Below are positions 25,020 through 32,906 of a stretch of DNA of 64,000 bases, piece by piece. This DNA comes from Alphaproteobacteria bacterium. Lineage in GTDB: Bacteria; Pseudomonadota; Alphaproteobacteria; ATCC43930; CGMCC-115725. Positions within the stretch are counted from its first letter, which is position 1. Every line of letters begins with the position of its first letter. Under the pieces are notes generated by a model that saw only the letters and a program-made list of their open reading frames with translations, did not search any database and was not told the DNA's origin. The stretch lies in NCBI GenBank assembly GCA_030041335.1, contig JASHOB010000158.1:1-64000 (forward strand), in the 5' to 3' direction. The translations under genes were made by a program, and so were the position numbers.

Positions 25020-25964
25020 ATGAAGGTTATCTACCATAGTGAAACCACCCCCTGGTTGCGCGAGCATTTCGCGGTATTGGCGGTGCAGGGGTTGACGGTT
25101 GAGGCGGTCGATGCCGCGGATGATGCGAGCTTCCGCGCGGCGCTCCCCGGCGCGCAAGTAATCTGGCACATGCTGCGACCGCTAGGTGAAGCTGATATGG
25201 CGGCCGCACCGAACCTGCGTTTGATCCAGAAGATCGGCGTTGGCGTCGACACTATCGATCTCGAGGCGGCGCGCCGGCACGGCATCGCGGTCTCCAACAT
25301 GCCCGGCTCCAACGCGCAGGCGACGGCGGAAATGACCTTGTTGTTGATGCTCGCCTGTCTGCGCCGCTTGCCGCTGCTTGATCGAGCAACGCGAGAGGGA
25401 CGCGGCTGGCGGCTCGAGCCGGATATCCGCGACGCCATTGGCGAGCTGTCGGGCCGCACCGTGGGACTGGTCGGCTTCGGCACTATCCCGCGCACGCTCG
25501 CGCCGGCGCTGACCGCCCTCGGCGCCGAGTTGATCTACACCGCGACCGCGCCGAAGAGCGACGCCGCGGCGCGGTTTGTCTCGCTCGACGAGTTGCTGCG
25601 GGCAGCCGATATCGTCTCGCTGCATGTGCCGCAGACTGAAACAACAGTGGGCCTGGTCGGAGAGGCGCAATTGGCACGGATGAAGCACGCCGCCATCCTC
25701 ATCAACACGGCGCGTGGCGGCTTGATCGACGAGCCGGCCCTCATCGAAGCGCTGCGCTCGGGCCGGCTCGCGGCGGCAGGGCTCGACGTCTTCAACGAGG
25801 AACCGGTAGCCCCAGACAATCCGTTGCTACAGATGGACAATGTCGTGGTGACACCGCATCTCGGCTGGCTCAGCCGCGACACGCTGGCACGCAGCCTCAA
25901 GATCGCAGCCGAGAATTGCCGCCGCCTCGCCGCCGGCGAGGCGCTGCTGCATCGCGTGGTCTGA
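25020..25964 (+). CDS. D-isomer-specific 2-hydroxyacid dehydrogenase
   Basis: A 314-residue NAD-dependent dehydrogenase of the phosphoglycerate/glyoxylate reductase type. NAD site: GRTVGLVGFGTIPRTLAPAL, where the third Gly of the usual GxGxxG is Pro. Catalytic residues are the Arg in INTARGGLID, the Glu in LDVFNEEPV and the His in VVTPHLGWLS. The N-terminal substrate domain has IQKIGVGVDTIDLEAARRHG and SNMPGSNAQATAE. No ACT regulatory domain, so it is not full-length SerA. Operon partner of the kinase upstream; with the enolase-like gene nearby this suggests phosphorylated hydroxyacid chemistry (inference). Confidence 0.92.
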   Translation: MKVIYHSETTPWLREHFAVLAVQGLTVEAVDAADDASFRAALPGAQVIWHMLRPLGEADMAAAPNLRLIQKIGVGVDTIDLEAARRHGIAVSNMPGSNAQATAEMTLLLMLACLRRLPLLDRATREGRGWRLEPDIRDAIGELSGRTVGLVGFGTIPRTLAPALTALGAELIYTATAPKSDAAARFVSLDELLRAADIVSLHVPQTETTVGLVGEAQLARMKHAAILINTARGGLIDEPALIEALRSGRLAAAGLDVFNEEPVAPDNPLLQMDNVVVTPHLGWLSRDTLARSLKIAAENCRRLAAGEALLHRVV

Positions 25965-25967
25965 GGC

Positions 25968-25985
25968 TCAGGCGGCGACGCCTGA
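25968..25985. terminator. Possible bidirectional hairpin
   Basis: TCAGGCG (25968-25974) and CGCCTGA (25979-25985) form a perfect 7-bp stem with a 4-base loop, right after the stop of the hydroxyacid dehydrogenase and at the end of the convergent decayed gene. No T-run follows on either strand, so termination activity is uncertain. Confidence 0.3.
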
Positions 25986-26350
25986 CGCCGGGTAAAAGAG
26001 CCATTCTACGACCCGAGGGTGGTACAAAAACTGATTCGGGTCGAAACGCGCACCGTGCCGGCGGGCTAGCTGGTCAAATAATGTCGCAAGAGCAATCGGC
26101 GGGACCTCGTGAAGCGCGCCATCGGGCCGGTCCACGGCCGATGCGCGCGGACATGGTCGTAGATGAAGCAATCCGCCATCGAGGGTTCTTCCGTGCTGGC
26201 GCCTTCGATCTTGAGCGAGATCCAGACTGCAGCCATCACGGCCGGCCCCAGATGCAGCGAAGCGCTATCCTCGGAGCCGGAAAAGTGCAGGAGGGTTGTC
26301 GTCTGGCGTCGGCGCTGAAGATCAGTCAGGATGAGGGCGGAGGCGGTCAT
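25968..26350 (-). pseudogene. Frameshifted hypothetical gene
   Basis: Two minus-strand frames join into one plausible protein of about 125 residues. It starts MTASALILTDLQRRRQ and reads through DCFIYDHVRAHRPWTGP in one frame. It then continues in the next frame as DGALHEVPPIALATLFDQ and ends VVEWLFYPASGVAA. A one-base deletion in the GGCCCG run near 26118-26122 would explain the break. I do not recognise the family. Its ATG (26350-26348) overlaps the ATG of the divergent acyl-CoA dehydrogenase (26349-26351) in the palindrome TCATGA. Could also be a sequencing error in a real gene. Confidence 0.5.
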
Positions 26351-27512
26351 GACAGCCGTGAATGTGCCCGTGCCCCCCTGGTTGGCCGATGAGGAATTCG
26401 CGATCTTCCGCCAATCGGTCGCCCGCTTCCTCGACCAGGAGGCGTCGCCGCAGCGCCTTGAGCAGTGGCGCCGCGACGGCGTGGTCGAGCGCGGTCTGTG
26501 GCGCAAGGCAGGCGCCGCCGGGCTGCTCGGCCTCTCGACCGCGGCCGACCATGGTGGCATCGGTGGCGATTTCCGACACGAATTCGTGTTGATGGAGGAG
26601 ATCGGCAAGCGCGGGCTCGAAGGCTGGGGCGTGTCGCTGCACAACGCCATCATCCTGCCCTACATCGAGACCTTCGGCTCCGAAGCGCAGAAACAGGACT
26701 GGCTACCTCGCTTGGCAAGCGGCGAGCTGGTCAGCGCTATCGCGATGACCGAGCCCGGCGCCGGCTCCGACCTTCAGGGGGTGCGCACCACGGCGCGTCG
26801 CGTCGGCAATCAGTATGTCATCAACGGCGGCAAGACCTTCATCAGCAACGGCCAGACCGCGAACCTCATCGTTGTCGTGACCAAGACCGATCCTACCCAG
26901 GGCGCCAAAGGCATTTCGCTGATCGTCGTCGAGACCGAGCGGGCGGAAGGCTTCCGGCGTGGTCGCAATCTTGACAAGGTCGGCCTCGAAGCGGCGGATA
27001 CCTCGGAACTGTTCTTCGACGACGTCGCGGTGCCGACCGCCAATCTGCTCGGACCGGAGGAGGGTCGCGGCTTCTATCAATTGATGGAGAAACTGCCGCA
27101 GGAACGGCTGGTAATCGCGGTGCAAAGCCTCGCGATGCTGGAGCGCGCGCTGGCAGTGACGCTGGATTACGTGAAGCAGCGGAAGGCCTTTGGCCGCACC
27201 ATCGTCGAGAACCAGGCTGTTCAGTTCCAGCTCGCGGAATGCAAAACCGAGGCGACTGTCGCACGCGTCTTCATACACCACTGTGTCGAGCGGCATCTGG
27301 CCAAGCAGCTCGACAGCGCGACCGCCTCGATGGCGAAATACTGGGTCTCCGATCTGCTCGGCAAGATCGTCGATACCTGCCTGCAGCTTCATGGCGGCTA
27401 CGGCTATATGGACGAATATCCGATCGCGCGCATGTTCAAGGATGCGCGTGTCGCCCGCATCTATGGCGGCACCAACGAGATCATGAAGCTCCTGATCGCG
27501 CGAACGCTCTGA
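26349..27512 (+). CDS. Acyl-CoA dehydrogenase
   Basis: A 387-residue FAD-dependent acyl-CoA dehydrogenase. Signature features are ISAIAMTEPGAGSDLQG-type FAD/substrate segment (read as VSAIAMTEPGAGSDLQG), GGKTFISNGQTANL, the middle beta-domain, and the C-terminal helical domain with DTCLQLHGGYGYMDEYP followed by ARVARIYGGTNEIMK. The Glu in MDEYP is placed like the usual catalytic base. GGAGG lies five bases before ATG 26349; upstream in-frame ATG 26331 is less likely. It oxidises an acyl-CoA to the enoyl-CoA and passes electrons to ETF. It stands alone on the plus strand; chain specificity is unknown. Confidence 0.94.
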   Translation: MTAVNVPVPPWLADEEFAIFRQSVARFLDQEASPQRLEQWRRDGVVERGLWRKAGAAGLLGLSTAADHGGIGGDFRHEFVLMEEIGKRGLEGWGVSLHNAIILPYIETFGSEAQKQDWLPRLASGELVSAIAMTEPGAGSDLQGVRTTARRVGNQYVINGGKTFISNGQTANLIVVVTKTDPTQGAKGISLIVVETERAEGFRRGRNLDKVGLEAADTSELFFDDVAVPTANLLGPEEGRGFYQLMEKLPQERLVIAVQSLAMLERALAVTLDYVKQRKAFGRTIVENQAVQFQLAECKTEATVARVFIHHCVERHLAKQLDSATASMAKYWVSDLLGKIVDTCLQLHGGYGYMDEYPIARMFKDARVARIYGGTNEIMKLLIARTL

Positions 27513-27667
27513 CCGAGGTCAGAACGTCTCCTCCGCATCTTCGGGCGCGGCCCCGATGACGTCATCGCTACTCACGAGTCGTCGGCGCGAAGCGGGCGAT
27601 CTGTTTCTGTCCGGCGTCGAGACCTTCGAGAGAAGTCTGGAAAAAAATCGGGTGCGCCGCGCAGCGC

Positions 27668-28159
27668 TCATTGCAAAGCAGCCGTAAGCCAAGCCCGAAA
27701 TGCTCGACGTCGGTTGTCGTCGAACGCCTCGGCCGCCGCAACGGCGTTCATCTCGGCCACCGTCACGCCTGCGAGTGCTTGTCGCCAGGCGGCCTCCGCT
27801 TCAAGAAAGGCGCGTGCAATCGGGCACCGCTTTCGACAGGCCGACGGACCGGCCGCGCAGGGGCCGCGCTTGCGGATTTCCGTACAGCGGAAGGCGGGCT
27901 CAACGCCCTCGATGGCCAGCACGATATCGAGCAATGAGATCTGAGCGGGCGCGCGCCCAAGCCGATAACCGCCCTTCACGCCGCGGTCCGCCGTCACAAT
28001 GCCGGCGCGCGACAGCGCCTGCAGGTGCTTGGCCAAGTAGGCCGGCGGCAGATCATGAAATTCGGCAAGCTTGGCACGAGGCAAACTCCGCCCCTCGGGC
28101 GCTGCGGCAAGGACGCCGCAGAGGTGAACCGCCCACTCGACACCGTCGCCGATTTTCAT
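27668..28159 (-). CDS. Rrf2-family transcriptional regulator
   Basis: A 163-residue Rrf2 regulator: N-terminal winged helix (MKIGDGVEWAVH, FHDLPPAYLAKHLQALSRAG, VKGGYRLGR) and a C-terminal cysteine segment CTEIRKRGPCAAGPSACRKRC. IscR/NsrR-type members bind an Fe-S cluster with three Cys in this segment, so redox, iron or NO sensing is plausible. The start at 28159 (MKIGDG) is preferred to the TTG at 28168. It is divergent from a flavin oxidoreductase and both start codons lie in an inverted repeat, so it probably represses itself and that gene. Confidence 0.9.
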   Translation of the reverse strand: MKIGDGVEWAVHLCGVLAAAPEGRSLPRAKLAEFHDLPPAYLAKHLQALSRAGIVTADRGVKGGYRLGRAPAQISLLDIVLAIEGVEPAFRCTEIRKRGPCAAGPSACRKRCPIARAFLEAEAAWRQALAGVTVAEMNAVAAAEAFDDNRRRAFRAWLTAALQ

Positions 28160-28208
28160 TGCGGACAATATATATCCGTATTAGAGAAGACACAAATTGT
28201 CGGCAATG
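28157..28208. promoter_or_regulatory. Inverted repeat spanning both start codons (operator candidate)
   Basis: CATTGCGGACAA (28157-28168) and TTGTCGGCAATG (28197-28208) are reverse complements at 11 of 12 positions, separated by a 28-bp AT-rich centre containing TATATATCC. The left arm includes the ATG of the Rrf2 regulator, the right arm the ATG of the flavin oxidoreductase. Likely contains both promoters and a regulator-binding site. Confidence 0.55.
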
Positions 28209-29492
28209 GAGGGTCTGTTGGACCCGTTCGACGTTATCGTGGTCGGCGGCGGCGTCGCCGGGCTGATCGCGGCCGCGTTCGCGTCGATGGGCGGGGCCCG
28301 CGTGCTCCTCCTGGAGGCATCACCGGCGCTTGGCGGGCGCGCGAGGACGCGGATCGTCTCGGGATACCACTTCAATCAGGGCGCACACGCACTTTATCGC
28401 GGCGGGTTCCTCGACAATGCCTTGCAAGATCTTGGCGTTGACTTGACGGGTAACGTACCGGCTCTCGCCGCTGGATTTTTCGTCAACGACAACAAGCTTC
28501 ATCACGCCCCTTTCAGTGCCGCGGGACTTGCCTCGACGATGTTGCTGTCCGAGGCGGAGAAGAGCGAGATGGCATTGCTCTTCCGTCGCCTGCGCGATCG
28601 ATCGACGGAAACGCCGCCCGGGATGTCGTCGCAGGATGCTCTGGCCGCACTGTCGCGATCGTCCCGGGTCCGCTCTGTGCTCGCGGCGATGGTGCGACTG
28701 ACGAGCCTAGTGCATGCGCCGAAGGCGGCCCAAGGACTGGCACTACTCGACCAACTCCGTGGTGGCTTGACGCGAAACGTTCTCTATCTGGACGGCGGGT
28801 GGGGTACGATGATCGACGGATTGACGGCTGCCTGCGTCAAACTCGGTGCCTGCCTTCGTTCAAGCTGTCGGGTTGCTTTCGTTGAACACGGCCCCCCTTG
28901 GCGCGCGACGCTTGCAGATGGAACCGCTTTGACGGCTCGCGCGGTCATTCTGGCTGTGAATCCGGCACGGGCGACAGTGCTGTATCCTGTACTCAAAGAT
29001 TTAGACGGCATGACTGATACGGTACCAGCGAAAGTGGCATGCCTCGACATTGGTCTCGCGAGTCTACCGCGATCCGACAGCCTGTTTGCGCTCGGCGTCG
29101 ACCGACCGCTCTACTTCTCGGTCCATAGCGCGGCTGCGCGCCTCGCGCCGGAAGGTGCGGCTCTCGTACACGCCATGCGCTATCTCGAACCGGGTGAGAA
29201 GCCCGACCGCGGTCAGCTCATTGCTGAACTCGAAGAGTTTATCGATTTGACGCAGCCGGGTTGGCGAGACCACGAGCGAGCGCGCCAATTCCTGCCGGCC
29301 ATGCCGGTGATCTGCTCGATCCCGCTCGCGGCGAGAGGCGGCATGAACAGGCGGCCGGGCGTCGTGGTTCAGAATGCCGAGGGCCTGTTCATCTCCGGTG
29401 ACTGGGTGGGATCGGTTGGCCTGCTGGCGGATGCCGCGGCGGTCACCGGCCGTTCTGCAGGCGAGGCCGCGGCGCTGTTTGCGCGGCATTAG
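28206..29492 (+). CDS. FAD-dependent oxidoreductase, phytoene-desaturase/amine-oxidase-like
   Basis: A 428-residue flavoprotein. The N-terminus has the FAD-binding motif FDVIVVGGGVAGLIAAAFA, the ribose-binding acidic residue in LLLEASPALGGRARTR, and a phytoene-desaturase-like ALYRGGFLDNALQDLG. The C-terminus has the second FAD contact GLFISGDWVGSVGLLADAAA. Such proteins oxidise or desaturate carotenoids, amines or protoporphyrinogen; no isoprenoid genes are nearby, so the substrate cannot be assigned. ATG 28206 is chosen rather than an in-frame TTG at 28197. Divergent from the Rrf2 gene and likely controlled by it. Confidence 0.87.
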   Translation: MEGLLDPFDVIVVGGGVAGLIAAAFASMGGARVLLLEASPALGGRARTRIVSGYHFNQGAHALYRGGFLDNALQDLGVDLTGNVPALAAGFFVNDNKLHHAPFSAAGLASTMLLSEAEKSEMALLFRRLRDRSTETPPGMSSQDALAALSRSSRVRSVLAAMVRLTSLVHAPKAAQGLALLDQLRGGLTRNVLYLDGGWGTMIDGLTAACVKLGACLRSSCRVAFVEHGPPWRATLADGTALTARAVILAVNPARATVLYPVLKDLDGMTDTVPAKVACLDIGLASLPRSDSLFALGVDRPLYFSVHSAAARLAPEGAALVHAMRYLEPGEKPDRGQLIAELEEFIDLTQPGWRDHERARQFLPAMPVICSIPLAARGGMNRRPGVVVQNAEGLFISGDWVGSVGLLADAAAVTGRSAGEAAALFARH

Positions 29493-29599
29493 GGGTTCGG
29501 TCGGATTGCGATGCCGAGAGCACGACCCCGCCCGCGACGACGCCATGCCGACGGAAGCGGGGCAAAGCTGGTGAATCTGGCGTGCCCGAGCGGCCGCAG

Positions 29600-30307
29600 T
29601 TACACGCCGAGCCACTGATGCTTCATTTCCTCGGCATCGGCGAAAGCGGCCGGCGTGCCGCGCCAGCGGACATGACCCTTGCCGAGCAATACCACCGCGT
29701 CGGCGAAGCTCAGGGCGAATTCGAGTCGCTGCTCGACCAAGAGGATGGCGAGGCCGGTACCTTTGAGGCGCGTCAGCACGCCCTCGATCTCCCTGATGAT
29801 GAGAGGCGCGAGACCCTCGGTGGGTTCGTCGAGGAGGAGGAGGCGCGGATTTGTGAGCAGCGCCCGCGCGATCGACAACATCTGCTGCTCGCCGCCCGAA
29901 AGCTTGCCGCCGCCGCTTTTCTGCCGCTCCTCAAGGCGCGGGAAGAGCTCGAACACCCTGGCGAGCGTCCAGCCTTCGCCGCCCTGACCACGCTGGGCCA
30001 GGGTCAAGTTCTCAAGGACCGACAGCGAGCGGAAGATGCCGCGTGTCTCGGGGACGTAGCCGATGCCAGCGCGCGCGATACGATGCGGCGACTTGCCGGC
30101 GATGTCGCCGCCAGCGAAGCGGATAGCGCCCCGCCGCACCGGCAGGATACCCATGATCGCCTTGAGTGTCGTCGTCTTGCCAGCGCCGTTGCGGCCCAGG
30201 AGACTGGTGACGCTGCCCGCGGCGACGTCGAGGCTGATGCCCTGGAGAATGTGGCTGTCGCCGTAATGGGCATGGACCTCGGTCAGCGACAAGAGGGGTC
30301 CGGTCAC
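29600..30307 (-). CDS. livF: Liv-type ABC transporter ATPase, LivF (system 2)
   Basis: A 235-residue ATPase of the LivF class. Walker A GRNGAGKTT, Q-loop region YVPETRGIFRSLSVLENL, signature LSGGEQQMLSIARALL, Walker B RLLLLDEPTEGLAP and LLVEQR at the switch position. Its start overlaps the end of livG by four bases. Last gene of the minus-strand importer that begins with the receptor gene at 34094. Shares only family-level similarity with the LivF of system 1, so the two importers are not recent duplicates. Confidence 0.94.
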   Translation of the reverse strand: MTGPLLSLTEVHAHYGDSHILQGISLDVAAGSVTSLLGRNGAGKTTTLKAIMGILPVRRGAIRFAGGDIAGKSPHRIARAGIGYVPETRGIFRSLSVLENLTLAQRGQGGEGWTLARVFELFPRLEERQKSGGGKLSGGEQQMLSIARALLTNPRLLLLDEPTEGLAPLIIREIEGVLTRLKGTGLAILLVEQRLEFALSFADAVVLLGKGHVRWRGTPAAFADAEEMKHQWLGV

Positions 30308-31044
30308 GGCACGCTTTCGCCGAGATAGCGCCGGCGCACCAGTTCCGAGCTGCGGACCTCGGCCGGCGTGCCCTCGATCAGGATGCTACCGTAGTCGAGC
30401 ACGGTGATGCGCTCCGCGATCTCGAATACCACGCCCATATCGTGCTCGATGATGAGTAGCGAAATCTCGCGCGGCAGCAACGAGATGAGCGCCGTCATCG
30501 CCCGCGTCTCCTCGGCGCTCATGCCGGCGGTCGGCTCGTCGAGCAGCAGCACCTTCGGTGCGACGGCGAGGGCGAGTCCGATCTCGAGCTGACGTTGCGT
30601 GCCGTAGGGCAGAGTGCGGACCGTGCGATCGAGGGAGTCCGCGACATGGATGTTCTGCGCGAGTTCCTCGATACGGTCGCCGAGCCCCGGCATGCCGTTG
30701 AAGGGGCGCCAGAACACGCCACCCCAGCGTTTGCCGATCGCGACGGCGAGGCCGAGATTCTCGCGCACCGTCAGATCGGGGAATAGATTGTTTCTTTGGA
30801 AGCTACGCGTCAGGCCGGCGCGCGCCCGGGCGTCCGGCGGCAGCCCGGTTAGATCACGACCCGCGAGGCGGATTACGCCGGCATCCGCGCCGATCTCACC
30901 GGTCAGGAGGTTGAATAGCGTCGTCTTGCCCGAGCCGTTCGGTCCGACCACGGCGTGGCGCCCGCCCGCCGGCAAGGCGAGCGAGACGTCGCGCGTCACT
31001 TCAAGCGCGCCGAAGGATTTCCTGAGGCCGAGCGCCTCAAGCAT
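30304..31044 (-). CDS. livG: Liv-type ABC transporter ATPase, LivG (system 2)
   Basis: A 246-residue ATPase of the LivG class: Walker A GPNGSGKTT, Q-loop TRSFQRNNLFPDLTV, signature LPYGTQRQLEIGLAL, Walker B KVLLLDEPTAGM, switch His in LLIIEHDMG. The start at 31044 (MLEALGLRKSFGALEV) is the family N-terminus and overlaps the end of livM by eight bases; longer readings fall inside livM in another frame. Pairs with LivF to energise the LivH/LivM pore. Here LivG is a separate protein, unlike system 1 where it is fused to LivM. Confidence 0.94.
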   Translation of the reverse strand: MLEALGLRKSFGALEVTRDVSLALPAGGRHAVVGPNGSGKTTLFNLLTGEIGADAGVIRLAGRDLTGLPPDARARAGLTRSFQRNNLFPDLTVRENLGLAVAIGKRWGGVFWRPFNGMPGLGDRIEELAQNIHVADSLDRTVRTLPYGTQRQLEIGLALAVAPKVLLLDEPTAGMSAEETRAMTALISLLPREISLLIIEHDMGVVFEIAERITVLDYGSILIEGTPAEVRSSELVRRRYLGESVP

Positions 31045-31993
31045 CGTCGATGGCGGCGCGGGCGCGCCGGATCCGGAACAGGCCATAAAGTCCGTTGTCG
31101 GCGAACAGCACGATCGCGATGAAGAAAGCGCCCATGACAAGCATCCAATAGGGTGTCCAGGCCGAGATCCAATCGCGTAGCACGACCCAGACCGCGGCGC
31201 CGGCCACCGGACCCGCAAGGGTGCCAAGCCCGCCCAGGATCACCATGACCAGCACGTCACCCGAGGTCGTCCACACGAGAGCGTCGGGCGTCACGAGTTG
31301 CGTGCGTTCGGCGTCGAGTGTGCCAGCGAGGCCCGCGACTGTGCCGGCGATGGTGAAGACGGCGAGTTTCAGGCGCAGCACCGGCAGGCCAAGGGCACGG
31401 GCACGGCCTTCGTTCTGGTGCATGGCGACCAGCATGTGGCCGAAGGGCGAGGCGACCAGCCAGGCGAGCACGACATAGACAAGGCCCGCGACGACCACCG
31501 CGAAGAGGGCGAAGTCGGACGGGTTCATGAGCTGCAGGCCAAGCCAGGAGAGGTCGATCTGTGGCACACCCGACATGCCGCCGAAGCCGCCGAGGCCGCG
31601 CGAGCGCAGGACGTAGGCCCAACCCATCTGGCCGAGCGCCAGGGTGATCATGATGAAGAACACGCCACCGATGCGCACAACGATGAGGGCGACGAGGGCC
31701 GCCGCCACCGCCGCCAGTGCTACTCCCGCGACAATGGCGATGCCGGGCGGCCACGTCAGGAACTGCGTAAGCGCCGCCACCGCATAGGCGGCGATACCGT
31801 AGAACAGGGCATGGCCTAGTGACACCATGCCGGTATAACCGACGAGCAGATCGAGGCTCATTGCGAACACCGCCCAGACCGCGATCTCGCCGAGCCGATC
31901 CTCGCCGGCATATCCGGCGAACCACCAGGCGACGAGGCCGCCTACGAACAGAAGCGCGGCCAGGATATGCCGCTTGGCGCCGGCGAGCTTCAT
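31037..31993 (-). CDS. livM: Liv-type ABC transporter permease, LivM (system 2)
   Basis: A 318-residue inner-membrane permease. Marks are FAMSLDLLVGYTGMVSLGHA, the GGLGTLAGPVAGAAVW segment, and a coupling region MLVAMHQNEGRARALGLP. ATG 31993 overlaps the livH stop (ATGA), so the true start is clear although the frame stays open far upstream. About eight to nine transmembrane segments. Forms the pore with LivH. Confidence 0.94.
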   Translation of the reverse strand: MKLAGAKRHILAALLFVGGLVAWWFAGYAGEDRLGEIAVWAVFAMSLDLLVGYTGMVSLGHALFYGIAAYAVAALTQFLTWPPGIAIVAGVALAAVAAALVALIVVRIGGVFFIMITLALGQMGWAYVLRSRGLGGFGGMSGVPQIDLSWLGLQLMNPSDFALFAVVVAGLVYVVLAWLVASPFGHMLVAMHQNEGRARALGLPVLRLKLAVFTIAGTVAGLAGTLDAERTQLVTPDALVWTTSGDVLVMVILGGLGTLAGPVAGAAVWVVLRDWISAWTPYWMLVMGAFFIAIVLFADNGLYGLFRIRRARAAIDDA

Positions 31994-32859
31994 CGATGCC
32001 GCGGCGCGAGCAGACCGCCCGGCCGCAGCACCAGCACCACCACCATTACGCCATAGATGATGAAGCTGGCGAAGGTCGGAATCAGCACATCGCCAAACGT
32101 GGCGGTGATCCCGATCAAAAGGGCGCCGAGGAACGCGCCGCCGAGCCGCCCGGGGCCGCCGATTACGACCACGATGAGGGCCGGGATCAACACCGCGATG
32201 TCCATGCCCGGATAGATTTGCAGCACCGGCGCCGCAACCACGCCGGCCATCCCGGCTAGGCCGCAGCCGAGACAGAACACGATGAAAAAGGCGAGATCGA
32301 CATTGAGGCCGAGGCTCGTCGCCATCTCCCGGTCGTCCACCCCGGCCCGCACCATGGCGCCGAGTCGCGTGCGCTCGAGGCCGATATAGAGCAGGAGTGC
32401 GGTGGCGAGACCGAGGCCGATGATGAAGAGGCGGTAAATCGGATAGTTCTCGCCGAAAATCTCGATGCCGCCACCCAGGAGACTCGGCGTCACGATCGAC
32501 TGGGTATTGTCGCCCCAGACGAGGCGCACGGCATCGATGCCGACGAAGATCAGGCCGAAGGTGACGAGGACCTGCTTCATCGGGCTCGCGGTCTGCATCC
32601 GGCGGAGCAGGGTGGCGTAGAAAAGCGCGCCCGCCAGCGCCGCCGCCGCGGTGCCGGCAACGAGCGCCAACCAATACGAGCCCCAATACCCCGCGACGCT
32701 ATAGCCGATAAAGGCGCCGACCATGTAGAGCGTGCCGTGGGCCAGGTTGATGAAATTCATCAGCCCGAACACGATCGACAACCCCACCGCCAGCAGGAAC
32801 AGCAGCATGGCGAATTGCAAGCCGTTCAAAAGCTGGAGGATGAAGCCGGCAAAATCCAT
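31990..32859 (-). CDS. livH: Liv-type ABC transporter permease, LivH (system 2)
   Basis: A 289-residue permease with eight or so hydrophobic segments. It begins LLNGLQFAMLLFLLAVGLSI, carries GLMNFINLAHGTLYMVGAF, the coupling helix RTRLGAMVRAGVDDREMATSLGLN (read in two parts), and VVIGGPGRLGGAFLGALL near the end. Follows the receptor gene by 47 bp on the minus strand. Part of importer system 2 with LivM, LivG and LivF. Confidence 0.93.
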   Translation of the reverse strand: MDFAGFILQLLNGLQFAMLLFLLAVGLSIVFGLMNFINLAHGTLYMVGAFIGYSVAGYWGSYWLALVAGTAAAALAGALFYATLLRRMQTASPMKQVLVTFGLIFVGIDAVRLVWGDNTQSIVTPSLLGGGIEIFGENYPIYRLFIIGLGLATALLLYIGLERTRLGAMVRAGVDDREMATSLGLNVDLAFFIVFCLGCGLAGMAGVVAAPVLQIYPGMDIAVLIPALIVVVIGGPGRLGGAFLGALLIGITATFGDVLIPTFASFIIYGVMVVVLVLRPGGLLAPRHR

Positions 32860-32906
32860 GGTCGAGGCACCGCCCGCGCCGACCAGCGACGCAAGCGGCT
32901 CCCGTG

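Noticed and set aside
19899-25964. Phosphonate or phosphinothricin-type biosynthesis (which also uses an enolase homologue and a PGDH-like enzyme)
   Set aside because: No PEP mutase, phosphonopyruvate decarboxylase or other phosphonate gene is readable anywhere in the window.
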